In this document: positions 8,320 through 16,612 of the stretch, in pieces
Position numbering within the stretch: position 1 is the stretch's first letter
How the letters are laid out: every line of letters begins with the position of its first letter
Assembly (NCBI GenBank): GCA_964489835.1
Contig: CAZBBC010000008.1
Coordinates: 16,780 to 80,779 of the forward strand
Length of the DNA: 64,000 bases
Origin: CAZBBC01 sp964489835
GTDB taxonomy: Bacteria > Calditrichota > Calditrichia > JAJRVZ01
Direction of reading: 5' to 3'
The notes under the pieces: model-generated
Databases searched by the model: none
Told to the model about the DNA's origin: nothing
Seen by the model: the letters and a program-made list of their open reading frames with translations, nothing else
Made by a program: the position numbers and the translations under genes

Positions 8320-10281
8320 ATGGAAAAAAAGGCGTTCAAACCATTTGTACCTGCAGATTCAGACATGAAAGAATTCTCATTAAAAGCGATTATACTGGGA
8401 ATCATTATGGCTATTGTCCTTGGTGCCGCGAATGCTTACCTGGGGATGAAAGCTGGTTTAACGGTTGCGGCCACTTTTCCGGCAGCCGTTGTCGCCATGG
8501 CTGCATTAAGAATTCTGAAGGGTACCGTACTGGAAGAAAATTTGGCAAGAACCACCGCGTCAGTTGGCGAGGCATTGATCGCCGGTGCTATCTTTACAAT
8601 TCCCGCCTTTGTTATCAGTGGCGTTTGGAGTGAATTGCATTACTGGGAAAGCACAGCCATCATGCTCATTGGTGGTGTTCTGGGCGTGCTCTTTGTTATT
8701 ATTCTGCGACGATCTTTGGTGGAGGAGGCTGATCTTCCTTTCCCTGAAAGTGTTGCCGCGGCAGAAATCGTAAAAGCCGGTCAGGGAGGGCAAACAGGTG
8801 CGGTATACGTTTTCTCAGCCATGGGTCTGGCCGCCGTTTGGGAATTATTTAAAAATTCAAATGGCGTACATATGGTAATGGATTATGCACGCGATTTTTT
8901 TCCTATGGCATCATCGAAAATAAATATGTTAGGTAAAGAAATAAACTACACGGGTGGCTTTATCTTTGAAACGCCGGCCGCTTCTCCCGCACTGGTGGGA
9001 GTTGGGTTTATTGTCGGAATGCGCGTTTCTGCAGTACTGTTTGCCGGCGCAGTTTCCGGTTGGTTGTTCCTGGTCCCGGCTTTTCTTTTTTTAAATCCGG
9101 ATCTGGGCAGTTTGCTGGCCGCAGGAAACAGTTGGGTGGACATCAGTTTAGAAGTCTGGATGCGCCAGGTCCGGCCATTAGCTGTCGGAACAATGATCGT
9201 TGCCGCTTTCTATACCCTTTATAATCTTCGCACATCGCTGATAACCGGGATAAAAAAAGCTATCGGTGATATTGCCGCGTCAAAATCGGAATCCAGCGGA
9301 ACGGTATCCCGTCTGGAGCTGGATATTGATTTTAAGAAAGTATTGCTTGCCATTGGGATTACCGCTATACCACTATTTATTCTCTATCATTATTTTAGTG
9401 ATTCTATCGGCGGATCTTTGATTTTGACCATCGTGATGATAGTCATAGGATTTTTATTCGCTGCAGTTGCCGGCTATCTTGTGGGATTGGTTGGAAGTTC
9501 AAATAATCCAATCAGCGGTTTGACCCTGTCATCACTACTGATTGCCGCTCTGCTGATGGTCGGTATCGGTGTTACCGGGAATCAGGGCATTATGGCTGTT
9601 CTTGGAGTCGCCGGCGTCGTTTGCTGCGCTGCTGGTATCGCCGGTGATATGATGCAGGATTTAAAAGTTGGACATATTTTAGGCGGCACGCCCTGGCGTA
9701 TGCAGGTTGGTGAAATTATCGGTGTGGTTGCTGCCGCTCTCGTACTCATTTGGGCTATGATCGTACTGGATCAGGTCTATCATATTGGTAGCGAGAATCT
9801 ACCGGCCCCTCAGGCGGGATTAATGGCGCTTATGGCGAAAGGGATTGTCGGTGGTGAAATGGCCTGGCCGCTGGTTATCGCTGGCATGTTCCTCGCTTTT
9901 GGCCTTATTCTGGTTAAAGCACCTTCACCGATGCTTGTAGCAGTGGGAATGTATTTACCGTTTCACTCCACCGCCGCAATATTTGTCGGCGGTATTATTA
10001 AATGGATGCTGGAAACAATATTGAAGAAAGAAAATGCTTCGGATGCACAGAAAACAAAAGCAGAAAACACCGGTGTTTTACTCTCTTCCGGTCTGATTGC
10101 CGGTGAATCATTGACGGCAGTTATCCTGGCCTTTGTTGTTGCCGGTGTTAGTTTGAGTGAAGGCACCTTTAAGTTAACTGATTACGCCTTATTTTCACCC
10201 ACCGCTTATCTGGGTATTCTGGCATTTATAGCTCTATTCTATCTACTAATCAAGATACCACTCAACAAATCCAGGGAATAA
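8320..10281 (+). CDS. OPT-family oligopeptide/metal-chelate transporter
   Basis: This 653-residue polytopic membrane protein begins with a short soluble stretch (FKPFVPADSDMKEFSLKA) and then some 14-16 hydrophobic segments. The G-x-x-x-A-Y-L-G-M-K-A-G pattern near residues 40-50 (LGAANAYLGMKAGL) is a hallmark of bacterial OPT transporters (PF03169). A late GGTPWRMQVGE motif is also typical. Substrates in this family are peptides or metal chelates, and none can be assigned here. It is the only plus-strand protein gene in the window and stands alone. A good AAGGAG site precedes the ATG, and a strong hairpin terminator follows at 10288-10324. A TTGACT at 8228-8233 could be a -35, but the matching -10 is weak. 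Confidence 0.93.
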   Translation: MEKKAFKPFVPADSDMKEFSLKAIILGIIMAIVLGAANAYLGMKAGLTVAATFPAAVVAMAALRILKGTVLEENLARTTASVGEALIAGAIFTIPAFVISGVWSELHYWESTAIMLIGGVLGVLFVIILRRSLVEEADLPFPESVAAAEIVKAGQGGQTGAVYVFSAMGLAAVWELFKNSNGVHMVMDYARDFFPMASSKINMLGKEINYTGGFIFETPAASPALVGVGFIVGMRVSAVLFAGAVSGWLFLVPAFLFLNPDLGSLLAAGNSWVDISLEVWMRQVRPLAVGTMIVAAFYTLYNLRTSLITGIKKAIGDIAASKSESSGTVSRLELDIDFKKVLLAIGITAIPLFILYHYFSDSIGGSLILTIVMIVIGFLFAAVAGYLVGLVGSSNNPISGLTLSSLLIAALLMVGIGVTGNQGIMAVLGVAGVVCCAAGIAGDMMQDLKVGHILGGTPWRMQVGEIIGVVAAALVLIWAMIVLDQVYHIGSENLPAPQAGLMALMAKGIVGGEMAWPLVIAGMFLAFGLILVKAPSPMLVAVGMYLPFHSTAAIFVGGIIKWMLETILKKENASDAQKTKAENTGVLLSSGLIAGESLTAVILAFVVAGVSLSEGTFKLTDYALFSPTAYLGILAFIALFYLLIKIPLNKSRE

Positions 10282-10287
10282 ATTATC

Positions 10288-10324
10288 AAAAAAGGGAGTG
10301 AGGGCCATTCATTCCCTTTTTTTT
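10288..10324. terminator. Rho-independent terminator between convergent genes
   Basis: A 14-bp inverted repeat (AAAAAAGGGAGTGA at 10288-10301 and TCATTCCCTTTTTT at 10309-10322, one G-U pair) is followed by a T run on the plus strand and by another T run on the minus strand. It lies between the convergent OPT and flavoprotein genes and can serve both directions. Confidence 0.85.
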
Positions 10325-10350
10325 AAGCAATTAGGAAGTGATAAGACTAA

Positions 10351-11364
10351 TTAAATTGAAATCTTTTCCAAACGTTTAACTATTTCCTGAATGGTCTGTG
10401 GTATCACTTTTATAAAACCATGAATTAACAGGCTGGTTACGCGGGAATAAGCAAGAGGACCGGTAAAAAAAAGATCGGAAACTGTGGAAGATTCCCCATG
10501 TATTTTTATTTTAGGGAAACTGGTCTGTTGATCCGTAGGGATTTTCATGCTGCCCAATGCCCGCAGATCCGCATGATATCCGGTAGCACAAATAATCGCC
10601 TGCGTTTTTAACGTTTTATCTTCTAAATAAAGAATATCTCCTTCAATACTGCGAATCAGTGCAAGGGGAATGTGCCGAATAATCTCCATCGCGATCAGTT
10701 CCAGCAGATAACTCTCCGATATCCCCCGGATATCACATAAATTTTTTGTTTTACTGAAGAATTCCATTGGGTGCCGTGTTAAAAGGTACACCTGTGCATA
10801 CCCGGCAAGTTTTATCGCTGTCTCCGCCGCGCTATTACCACTCCCAATAATGATAACACGTTTATTACGGAATGAATTGATCGATTTAAACTGATGCGAA
10901 TGTGTCACAATCGGGTTATTCCGTAATCCCGGAATATCAGGAAAAAACGGATTTCCAAAAAATCCGGTGGCGACCACTATAAATTTCGCATAGTAATTTT
11001 CTCGCTCTGTTGTTACTTCGAAAAATTTTTGTTTTTTTTGTACAGAAATAACCGTACAATTTGTTTCAACATTTAGATCGAAATGTTCTCTGAAAAGGCT
11101 GAGGTATTTAACGAATTCGTTAGCATAGCAGAATGGCCTGGTAACATCCATTTTCCAGATAGGGAAGGAATCAGAAATACTCGTCCAGTCTCTTTGGGGC
11201 AAACATGGTGAAAGCATGATCATATCCTGTCTAATATCTCTCCAGGATTGGGCGACGTTTCCTTTTTCAAGTATCAAATAATCCAGACCGGCTTTTTTTG
11301 CTTCTTCAGCGGTTCTTAATCCGGCCGGTCCGCTACCAATAATCAGGAGATCTTTTTCTATCAT
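10351..11364 (-). CDS. FAD-dependent pyridine nucleotide oxidoreductase, CzcO/FMO-like
   Basis: This 337-residue flavoprotein has an N-terminal FAD-binding Rossmann motif (IIGSGPAGLRTAEEAKKAG), a second dinucleotide-binding motif for NAD(P)H (VIIIGSGNSAAETAIKLAG, about residue 168) and a late ATG motif (ICATGYHAD, about residue 268). The QSWRDIRQDMIMLSPC stretch resembles the CzcO/flavin monooxygenase branch and the YpdA-type thiol reductases. The CxxC of thioredoxin reductase is absent. The substrate is unknown. It is monocistronic, converging on the OPT gene, with repeat-rich DNA upstream. Confidence 0.8.
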   Translation of the reverse strand: MIEKDLLIIGSGPAGLRTAEEAKKAGLDYLILEKGNVAQSWRDIRQDMIMLSPCLPQRDWTSISDSFPIWKMDVTRPFCYANEFVKYLSLFREHFDLNVETNCTVISVQKKQKFFEVTTERENYYAKFIVVATGFFGNPFFPDIPGLRNNPIVTHSHQFKSINSFRNKRVIIIGSGNSAAETAIKLAGYAQVYLLTRHPMEFFSKTKNLCDIRGISESYLLELIAMEIIRHIPLALIRSIEGDILYLEDKTLKTQAIICATGYHADLRALGSMKIPTDQQTSFPKIKIHGESSTVSDLFFTGPLAYSRVTSLLIHGFIKVIPQTIQEIVKRLEKISI

Positions 11365-11715
11365 ATGATTTCCCTAATACAATCCGCTACGGGAGGATAT
11401 TGCATAGAAGTGATATTATCCTGAAATGTCATTCCTGTCCCTTCCTGTATTGTAAAAAATAACCACCACGCCAATAGGCGGGCAGGCAGAGTGCACGAAG
11501 GACACGAAGTTTTTAAATATTATCATAATTTTTGTGCTAACCCCGCTTTAGATTAAAGAATTATCAATAAAAGATCTTCGTGAACTTCGTTTGCTCTGTG
11601 GTGAAAGATTTTTATATGTTCTATTTTGATCGGCCATAGGCCGTCGCTCACCCGAAGGGCAAGCCTAGGGCCTCTGTGGTTGTTTTTTTATTATCCTTTT
11701 TATATTTTTTTGAAT
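11365..11715. repeat. Repeat-rich intergenic region with inverted 'cacgaag' arms
   Basis: No gene is visible here. A 21-bp word at 11428-11448 recurs at 12752-12772 with one mismatch. Arms of the dispersed type (gtgcacgaaggacacgaag from 11491 and its inverted counterpart ending in ctctgtggt at 11576-11602) face each other across about 60 bp and could fold into a long hairpin. A gc-rich palindrome-like stretch (ggccataggccgtcgctc) lies near 11632-11650. Confidence 0.6.
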
Positions 11716-12297
11716 CTAATTTGAGCTAACAATATCTTCCAGTATTTCTATTATTTCAGCACGACCGGTTTTTTTACGGGCAGAAAAACGTATAAATTTC
11801 TTATCCGGAAATTCAGCGCGAATTTTTGAATTAAAAATGCTGAATAGATTATTTGATATCTTATCACTTTTTGTCAGGACAAATATAAAAGGTATTTGAT
11901 AGAAATTTAACCAGTCGATCATTATCCGGTCATTTTTCATAAGATCATGACGTGGATCAATAAGCAGGAAAACTAGTTTAAGAAAATTATTATTTTTAAG
12001 ATAGGACTCTATATTTTTCTGCCATTTATTCTTATCTTCTGCGGATAATCTAGCAAAACCATAGCCGGGTAGATCAACAAAATATAGCTGGTCATCCACT
12101 GAAAAATAATTAATCAAACGTGTTTTTCCAGGAGTCGAACTTATTTTGGCAAGATTTCTACGATTGAACAATGCATTGATCAATGACGACTTTCCAACAT
12201 TTGAGCGACCGACAACAGCCACTTCAGCCATTTTAGGGAGAGGTCTCTGATCCAAATGAACGGCACTTTTCAGGAATTGAACGTTATGAATGTTCAT
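11716..12297 (-). CDS. engB: Ribosome biogenesis GTP-binding protein EngB/YsxC
   Basis: EngB is an essential small GTPase needed for 50S subunit assembly. The 193-residue protein has the G1 P-loop GRSNVGKSSLINAL at residues 30-43, the switch-I threonine in SSTPGKTR, G3 DLPGYGFA, G4 TKSDK and a late FSARKKTG corresponding to G5. The length and motif order are normal. The adjacent trxA lies 17 bp upstream on the same strand, so the pair is probably co-transcribed. Confidence 0.96.
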   Translation of the reverse strand: MNIHNVQFLKSAVHLDQRPLPKMAEVAVVGRSNVGKSSLINALFNRRNLAKISSTPGKTRLINYFSVDDQLYFVDLPGYGFARLSAEDKNKWQKNIESYLKNNNFLKLVFLLIDPRHDLMKNDRIMIDWLNFYQIPFIFVLTKSDKISNNLFSIFNSKIRAEFPDKKFIRFSARKKTGRAEIIEILEDIVSSN

Positions 12298-12314
12298 GAA
12301 AAGCCGAATCAGGA

Positions 12315-12638
12315 TTAAATATGTTTTTCAATCTTTGATTCCAGCATCGATTTTGGAACGGCACCAACGACCTGATCAACAATCTGTCCATTCTTGAAGA
12401 TCAATAATGTCGGAATAGAACGTATACCAAATTTCATGGCGGTATCCGGATTATTGTCGACATCCATTTTTACTACTTTAAGACTACCTTCTCTCTCAGT
12501 TGCCAGCTCCTCAACCATTGGAGCAATCATTCGGCATGGTGCACACCATACGGCCCAGAAATCTACCAAAACCGGTAATTCTGATTTTAGAACCTCTTCT
12601 TCAAATGTCGCGTCGGTGACCTCAAAATATTTTCCCAT
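12315..12638 (-). CDS. trxA: Thioredoxin with CAPC active site
   Basis: This 107-residue thioredoxin reduces protein disulfides in the cytoplasm; no signal peptide is seen. The fold markers are present: VLVDFWAVWCAPCRM with the redox cysteines at 32 and 35, the buried Asp in LVDFW, KMDVDNNPDTA, and the cis-proline loop IRSIPTLLIFKNG. The active site is WCAPC rather than the usual WCGPC. I chose the ATG at 12638 because GGAGG lies six bases before it; the ATG at 12653 would add five residues. It precedes engB. Confidence 0.95.
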   Translation of the reverse strand: MGKYFEVTDATFEEEVLKSELPVLVDFWAVWCAPCRMIAPMVEELATEREGSLKVVKMDVDNNPDTAMKFGIRSIPTLLIFKNGQIVDQVVGAVPKSMLESKIEKHI

Positions 12639-12671
12639 TGCATCCTCCATCATCTATTGTAATGTATTTTT

Positions 12672-12719
12672 ACTCTTCTATGTTATTTATTTACAATCCT
12701 CTAACCCCCTTTTCTGGGG
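12672..12719. repeat. Dispersed repeat copy: 'actcttctatgttatttatt' plus CCCCCTTTTCT element
   Basis: The stretch from actcttctatg through ctaacccccttttct is repeated almost exactly at 35725-35780. It ends in a C-tract/G-tract palindrome of the CCCCCTTTTCTAAGGGGG type found in at least five other intergenic regions here. It is non-coding. Confidence 0.7.
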
Positions 12720-12751
12720 CTGTTGTAAAACTAGCGAAAAAGACCAAAACT

Positions 12752-12895
12752 GTCATGCCTGTCCCTTCCTGTCATTCCTGCGAAGGCAGCAATCCAGAAG
12801 GGATAAACTCCAGCAGTGATCCATGTTAACAAACCACCTAAGTGTCTGTTTTTTATGGATTCCTCCCGCTCCATGAGCGGGACGGGAATGAAAGT
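12752..12895. repeat. Dispersed palindromic repeat ('gtcattcctgcgaaggcag...')
   Basis: The left part (gtcattcctgcgaaggcag, ccag) and right part (tggattcctcccgctccat, cgggacgggaatga) form a long imperfect inverted repeat of about 130 bp. The first 21 bases match 11428-11448 with one mismatch. Elements of this appearance are common as dispersed non-coding repeats in bacterial genomes. No protein is encoded. Confidence 0.6.
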
Positions 12896-12929
12896 TCGTT
12901 ACGCATATTAACAAACAAGGTCTGATTTT

Positions 12930-12985
12930 AAGGGGAGACTTAATGGTCGCCATATGCTATATTTAAAATTCATGATTTATTTAGA
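12930..12985. repeat. Dispersed repeat copy: 'aaggggagacttaat...aaattcatga'
   Basis: This roughly 55-bp unit (aaggggagacttaat, gtcgc, atatg, aaaattcatga) has two further copies: 55896-55954 in the same orientation and 21456-21512 inverted. It is non-coding and lies between the decayed mobA tail and the previous repeat. Confidence 0.65.
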
Positions 12986-13141
12986 CTAACTAATAGTTTT
13001 ATTATTTACTAACTTTTTATAATCATCCATCGTATTAATATTAAAAAACAGGTCAGAAATATACCCAGCATTTTTAAAATCTACAAATTTGACGTTTAAT
13101 TTTTCAATATGGTATAAGAGAATTTTCCCTACTTCCCTATT
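12986..13141 (-). pseudogene. C-terminal relic of molybdenum cofactor guanylyltransferase (MobA-like)
   Basis: An open frame without any plausible start codon encodes about 51 residues, including VGKILLYHIEKLNVKFVDF and SDLFFNINTMDDYKKLV, before a TAG at 12986. The pattern F-F-N-I-N-T-x-D-D-Y is the characteristic C-terminal motif of MobA/MobA-like nucleotidyltransferases. The N-terminal GTP-binding part is missing. The frame begins inside the 3' end of the rlpA-like gene and overlaps its stop codon in another phase. The likely reading is a deletion that joined rlpA to the tail of a former mobA. No other molybdopterin gene is in the window. Confidence 0.6.
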
Positions 13142-13605
13142 TCAAGTATTTTTATTTTTACCCGGGCAACACCTTCCGGTATCATACCCAGATCTTGCGC
13201 CGCACGGAAGGATAAATCAATCTCTCTACCCTTCACAAACGGTCCCCGGTCATTTATACGAACGATCACAATTTTGTTATTTTTCAGATTGGTCACTTTC
13301 AATATTGTGTTAAAGGGTAAAGATTTATGGGCAGCAGATTTCTTATACATGTCAAATACTTCTCCATTCGCTGTTTTTCGACCATGAAATTCTTCGGCAT
13401 AATAGGATGCACTTCCATAGATGATACTTCCCGCATGATATTTATCCCGGTTTAAATTCTGGTTTTTAATACTATTGGAGGAGAATCTCGCACTTGGCGC
13501 ACAATTCAGAACGGCTAGTACAATATATAATAATATGGAAGTTTTAATAAAAAAAATAGCGGTCAATGGAAGCGCCCTGCGTTGATTTTTATTGCGATGC
13601 AACAA
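13129..13605 (-). CDS. RlpA-like septal ring lipoprotein, double-psi beta-barrel domain
   Basis: RlpA-type lipoproteins act on peptidoglycan at the septum; several are lytic transglycosylases for denuded glycan. The 158-residue protein has an N-terminal hydrophobic stretch with a lipobox-like LAVLNC near residue 40. It then has the DPBB domain: YGSASYYAEEFHGRKTANGE, AAHKSLPFNTILKVTN, and RINDRGPFVKGREIDLSFRA, which contains the conserved catalytic-type Asp and His residues. No SPOR domain follows, so this is the minimal form. Its last ~12 bp overlap the relic mobA frame, so the natural C-terminus may have been altered, although the DPBB domain is complete. Confidence 0.88.
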   Translation of the reverse strand: MLHRNKNQRRALPLTAIFFIKTSILLYIVLAVLNCAPSARFSSNSIKNQNLNRDKYHAGSIIYGSASYYAEEFHGRKTANGEVFDMYKKSAAHKSLPFNTILKVTNLKNNKIVIVRINDRGPFVKGREIDLSFRAAQDLGMIPEGVARVKIKILEIGK

Positions 13606-13638
13606 GCTAAATGTAAAATAAATAGTATACTAAAATTG

Positions 13639-15810
13639 TTATTTTTTATTATCCAAATCAGATTTTTCCCTTCGATTGTCTATATCCTTTTGTTCGCTTT
13701 CTGTTTTATCGTCAGGAGATTTTATACTTTTATCATTTTCCGGCTTTATAACTTTATTTATATTTTCTTTTTGTAACGTTGAAGATAGAGAGTCTACAGC
13801 CGGTTTTGGTGAAGACAAAGAATCCGCGGCCGCTGGTAGTGGTATATCTTCTTCGACAGGTGGTTCCTTTATCTTGTTCTTGGCAATCTTGCCAATTTCC
13901 GAACTAGGATATTCTTTCGCTGCCAGGGTATAAGCATCAACAGCACCCTGAATATCCTGAATTTTCGTTTCATATATCCAGGCAATAACATATCTGGACT
14001 TCTGTGCGAGCATACTGCCGGAATCCTCATTAGCTATCTGTCTGAAAATATCAATCGCTCCAAGATATTTCTCCTCCGAAATCAATTTTTCGCCTTGCAA
14101 AAAAAGATTTTTGTACGTTAATATTTCATCCTCGTCTTCGGTTGTATCCTCTTTTGGTCCAACTAAATAAGCGGCATATGGCGATTCCGGATAATCCAAG
14201 AGAATAATTTGTTTGATCGAATCAGCTTTGTCAAATAATTGCAGACCGTAATTATAAGTATAATAGAGAGAATAATACGCCTTGGGCACCAGAATCGAGT
14301 CGTTAGATGATTTGATGAATTTCTGATATGCTACTGCTGCACTGTCGTAATTAACAAGAGTGAGCAGGAAGAATTCAGCCATGGAAAACATGTTTTTCTT
14401 AAGAGATTTTTCTATATCAGCGGCAAATCTAATCACCGGCTTTTTAGCCGGCTTTGCTGTTTCTTTTCCTTTTATTTTTGTTTCATTTACAGCTTTCTCA
14501 AATTCAGATCTATCAAATTCAACCGCATTAATTTCAGCTGTATCAATTTCAGCCGCATTAATTTCAGCTGCATTAAGTTCAGCTGCATTAATTTCAGCCG
14601 CATTAATTTCAGCTGCATTAATTTCAGCCGCATTAAGTTCAGCTGTATCAATTTCAGCGTATTCCAGCCCCAATGAATCAAAAGCGAGACTATCGGTATT
14701 AATTTTTTCCAAATCGGCTAAATCACGTTCAATATTCGTCCTGATCTTCCGATACTTGTCTAAAATGCCCGCTCTTTTATCCGCCTCTTCTTTGAATTCT
14801 GTATCTCTGTATTCCTTTCCGACCTTTTGATATAATTTTTTTGCAGAATCAATATTCACATAATAAAATTCCATTAACTTTGCCATCCCGTAAGCAGCAA
14901 TAGCAGATCCTTCTGTTCGGGGATAGGTTTCCATTACTTCATTATAAACATCGGTCGCCTCGGGAATCTGATCTTTGATGACATAGATATCTCCAATCCG
15001 TGCATTGATCAGGGCTTTTTTATCTAAAAATTTACCTATTTGGGCAATTTCTTCGAGAATTGTTATTGCCCGGTCCTGTTCATCCAGTTCAATCAGGCAA
15101 TCCACCTTTCTCATGTTCGCGTCATAAAGTATTTCAACCGATGTATCAAATTCATTGACACCATCATATCTGGTCAGAGCCTCCGAATAATTCTGTTCAT
15201 TATAATAGGTTTCTGCAATAAGGAATTGTGCTTTGGCTTCCAATTCCTCATTACTGGAATTCTCAATGATCTTATCAAATTGAACACGTGCATTTTTGTA
15301 GTCTTCATTTTTATAATATATTCGTCCCAAATTATGATAGGCCTCAGCAGTCAAATCATCATCATCATCAGAAGAAATCACTCTGTTCAGGTATTCCAGC
15401 GCTTCATCATCCCGATCCATTTCTATCAATGCCATCGCTAACAATAAGTAAGCTTCAGTGATCCACTCACTATTTTTATATTTTGCATTAAACTGTAATA
15501 AATATCTTTCTGCTTTCGGGTACTCTTTAACCTGATAATAGCTCTTTCCAATCAGGAGCAACGCTTCATCCGCATAGCTACTACTATCACTGTAGATATT
15601 TATCAGCTTCCAGCATTTATCAATGGTTTTGTAAAAATCGTTGCGTATATCCGATGTGATTTCGCCATCCCGACTACTTTTTATTTTTTTAACACCTTCC
15701 TCATACTTTTCCTGGGCATTGAAAAGCGTATTATAGTAGGCACATCCAACGATCATCACCAAAGGCATTAAAAATAAATAAATTGTTTTTCGCATTCTCA
15801 TCATGATCAA
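13639..15810 (-). CDS. Large TPR-repeat outer-membrane-type lipoprotein with pentapeptide minisatellite
   Basis: The 723-residue protein starts with a lipoprotein signal (LPLVMIVGCAYYN, lipid-modified Cys near residue 23). Many tetratricopeptide repeats follow in two blocks, about residues 50-340 (e.g. SYYQVKEYPKAERYLLQF, AYHNLGRIYYKNEDYKNA) and about 460-650 (e.g. AKEYPSSEIGKIAKNKI). Between the blocks, residues 385-439 are eleven uninterrupted five-residue units of the AEINA/AELNA type. The C-terminus is a charged, Ser/Asp/Lys-rich tail. The architecture resembles BamD-like or gliding-type TPR lipoproteins used as scaffolds for envelope complexes. No enzymatic domain is seen. It lies 7 bp downstream of the sirtuin gene. 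Confidence 0.85.
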   Translation of the reverse strand: MIMMRMRKTIYLFLMPLVMIVGCAYYNTLFNAQEKYEEGVKKIKSSRDGEITSDIRNDFYKTIDKCWKLINIYSDSSSYADEALLLIGKSYYQVKEYPKAERYLLQFNAKYKNSEWITEAYLLLAMALIEMDRDDEALEYLNRVISSDDDDDLTAEAYHNLGRIYYKNEDYKNARVQFDKIIENSSNEELEAKAQFLIAETYYNEQNYSEALTRYDGVNEFDTSVEILYDANMRKVDCLIELDEQDRAITILEEIAQIGKFLDKKALINARIGDIYVIKDQIPEATDVYNEVMETYPRTEGSAIAAYGMAKLMEFYYVNIDSAKKLYQKVGKEYRDTEFKEEADKRAGILDKYRKIRTNIERDLADLEKINTDSLAFDSLGLEYAEIDTAELNAAEINAAEINAAEINAAELNAAEINAAEIDTAEINAVEFDRSEFEKAVNETKIKGKETAKPAKKPVIRFAADIEKSLKKNMFSMAEFFLLTLVNYDSAAVAYQKFIKSSNDSILVPKAYYSLYYTYNYGLQLFDKADSIKQIILLDYPESPYAAYLVGPKEDTTEDEDEILTYKNLFLQGEKLISEEKYLGAIDIFRQIANEDSGSMLAQKSRYVIAWIYETKIQDIQGAVDAYTLAAKEYPSSEIGKIAKNKIKEPPVEEDIPLPAAADSLSSPKPAVDSLSSTLQKENINKVIKPENDKSIKSPDDKTESEQKDIDNRREKSDLDNKK
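14494..14658 (-). repeat. 15-bp minisatellite, 11 tandem units, inside the TPR lipoprotein gene
   Basis: Eleven in-frame 15-bp units encode AEIDT, AELNA, AEINA (x3), AELNA, AEINA, AEIDT, AEINA, VEFDR and SEFEK. Outer units are more diverged than the central ones, as expected of a locus expanding from its middle. Unit length is a multiple of three, so copy-number changes keep the frame. The reverse strand is open through this tract (apparent frame 14360-14830) only because of the repeat composition. Confidence 0.92.
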
Positions 15811-15816
15811 TCAGAA

Positions 15817-16554
15817 TTATGATTGCAGTCTTTCGATAATTATTACCAATGCGGGTAAAAGTTTTCCTGCTGATCCGCGCAAACTTTCATCAGCGTGCTG
15901 AGAAAGAGGTGTTTCTTCAGAATTGATTTCCACAATATAGGCACCGTTTGCTTTAGCTAAATATGGAAGTGATGCGGCAGGTTCAACCACGCTTGAAGTT
16001 CCAATAGAAAAAAAGATCTCACAACCGGCAGCTGCCTCCTGTGATTGCCGGAGAATGTTCTCGTCTAAATTTTCACCAAAGAGAACGATATCTGGCCTGA
16101 GCACTCCCCCGCATGACTGACAATGATACTGTTCTTTTTTTTCTGTATCATCCTTTTCCTGGCGTCTATTGCACTTCGTGCATTTTGTCCTGAAAATATT
16201 ACCATGAAGTTCAATGATCTTGTTATTACCAGCTTCTTGATGGAGATTATCAATATTTTGTGTTATAACCATAAAATCTTCAAAGAGACGCTCAAAATCA
16301 ACAAGTCCATAATGACCTAAATTTGGCTTAACACCATGAATAAGATTTTTCCTCCAATCGTAGAATTTCCAGAACAACTCGGGATTTTTTTCTAAAGCGG
16401 CAACCGTTGCCAATTCCTTTACATTATGATTTTCCCATAATCCGTCTTTTCCCCTAAAAGTTGGAATCCCGCTATCTGCGGATATACCCGCACCGGTCAA
16501 AACAGTTACTGAAGAAGCATTTTTTAGTCTTGTCAATAATTTCTGGCTCAGCAT
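15817..16554 (-). CDS. cobB: NAD-dependent protein deacylase, Sir2 family (CobB-type)
   Basis: Sirtuins remove acyl groups from lysine using NAD. The 245-residue protein has GAGISADSGIPTFRG at the NAD pocket, TQNIDNLHQEAG, the catalytic His in ELHGN, the zinc cysteines CTKC and CQSC, and GTSSVVEPAA near the C-terminus. FWKFYDWRKN contains the Tyr-x-x-Arg pair that marks class III (SIRT5/CobB-like) sirtuins, which favour succinyl, malonyl or glutaryl lysine; this points to desuccinylase activity as well as deacetylase activity. It lies 7 bp upstream of the TPR lipoprotein gene. The symbol follows bacterial convention for this family. Confidence 0.94.
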   Translation of the reverse strand: MLSQKLLTRLKNASSVTVLTGAGISADSGIPTFRGKDGLWENHNVKELATVAALEKNPELFWKFYDWRKNLIHGVKPNLGHYGLVDFERLFEDFMVITQNIDNLHQEAGNNKIIELHGNIFRTKCTKCNRRQEKDDTEKKEQYHCQSCGGVLRPDIVLFGENLDENILRQSQEAAAGCEIFFSIGTSSVVEPAASLPYLAKANGAYIVEINSEETPLSQHADESLRGSAGKLLPALVIIIERLQS

Positions 16555-16612
16555 TCACCCCCCACAAATTTTCAGGTTTCGTCAAATATATCTACTAATA
16601 GTCATTCAGATG

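Noticed and set aside
12753..12953. Minus-strand 66-residue frame inside a repeat
   Set aside because: The frame is composed of the dispersed palindromic repeat and has no ribosome-binding site or motif.
14360..14830. Long plus-strand open frame opposite the TPR lipoprotein
   Set aside because: It exists only because the 15-bp repeat has no stops on the reverse strand. Its product is a low-complexity Ser/Ala/Leu/Ile string with no ribosome-binding site.
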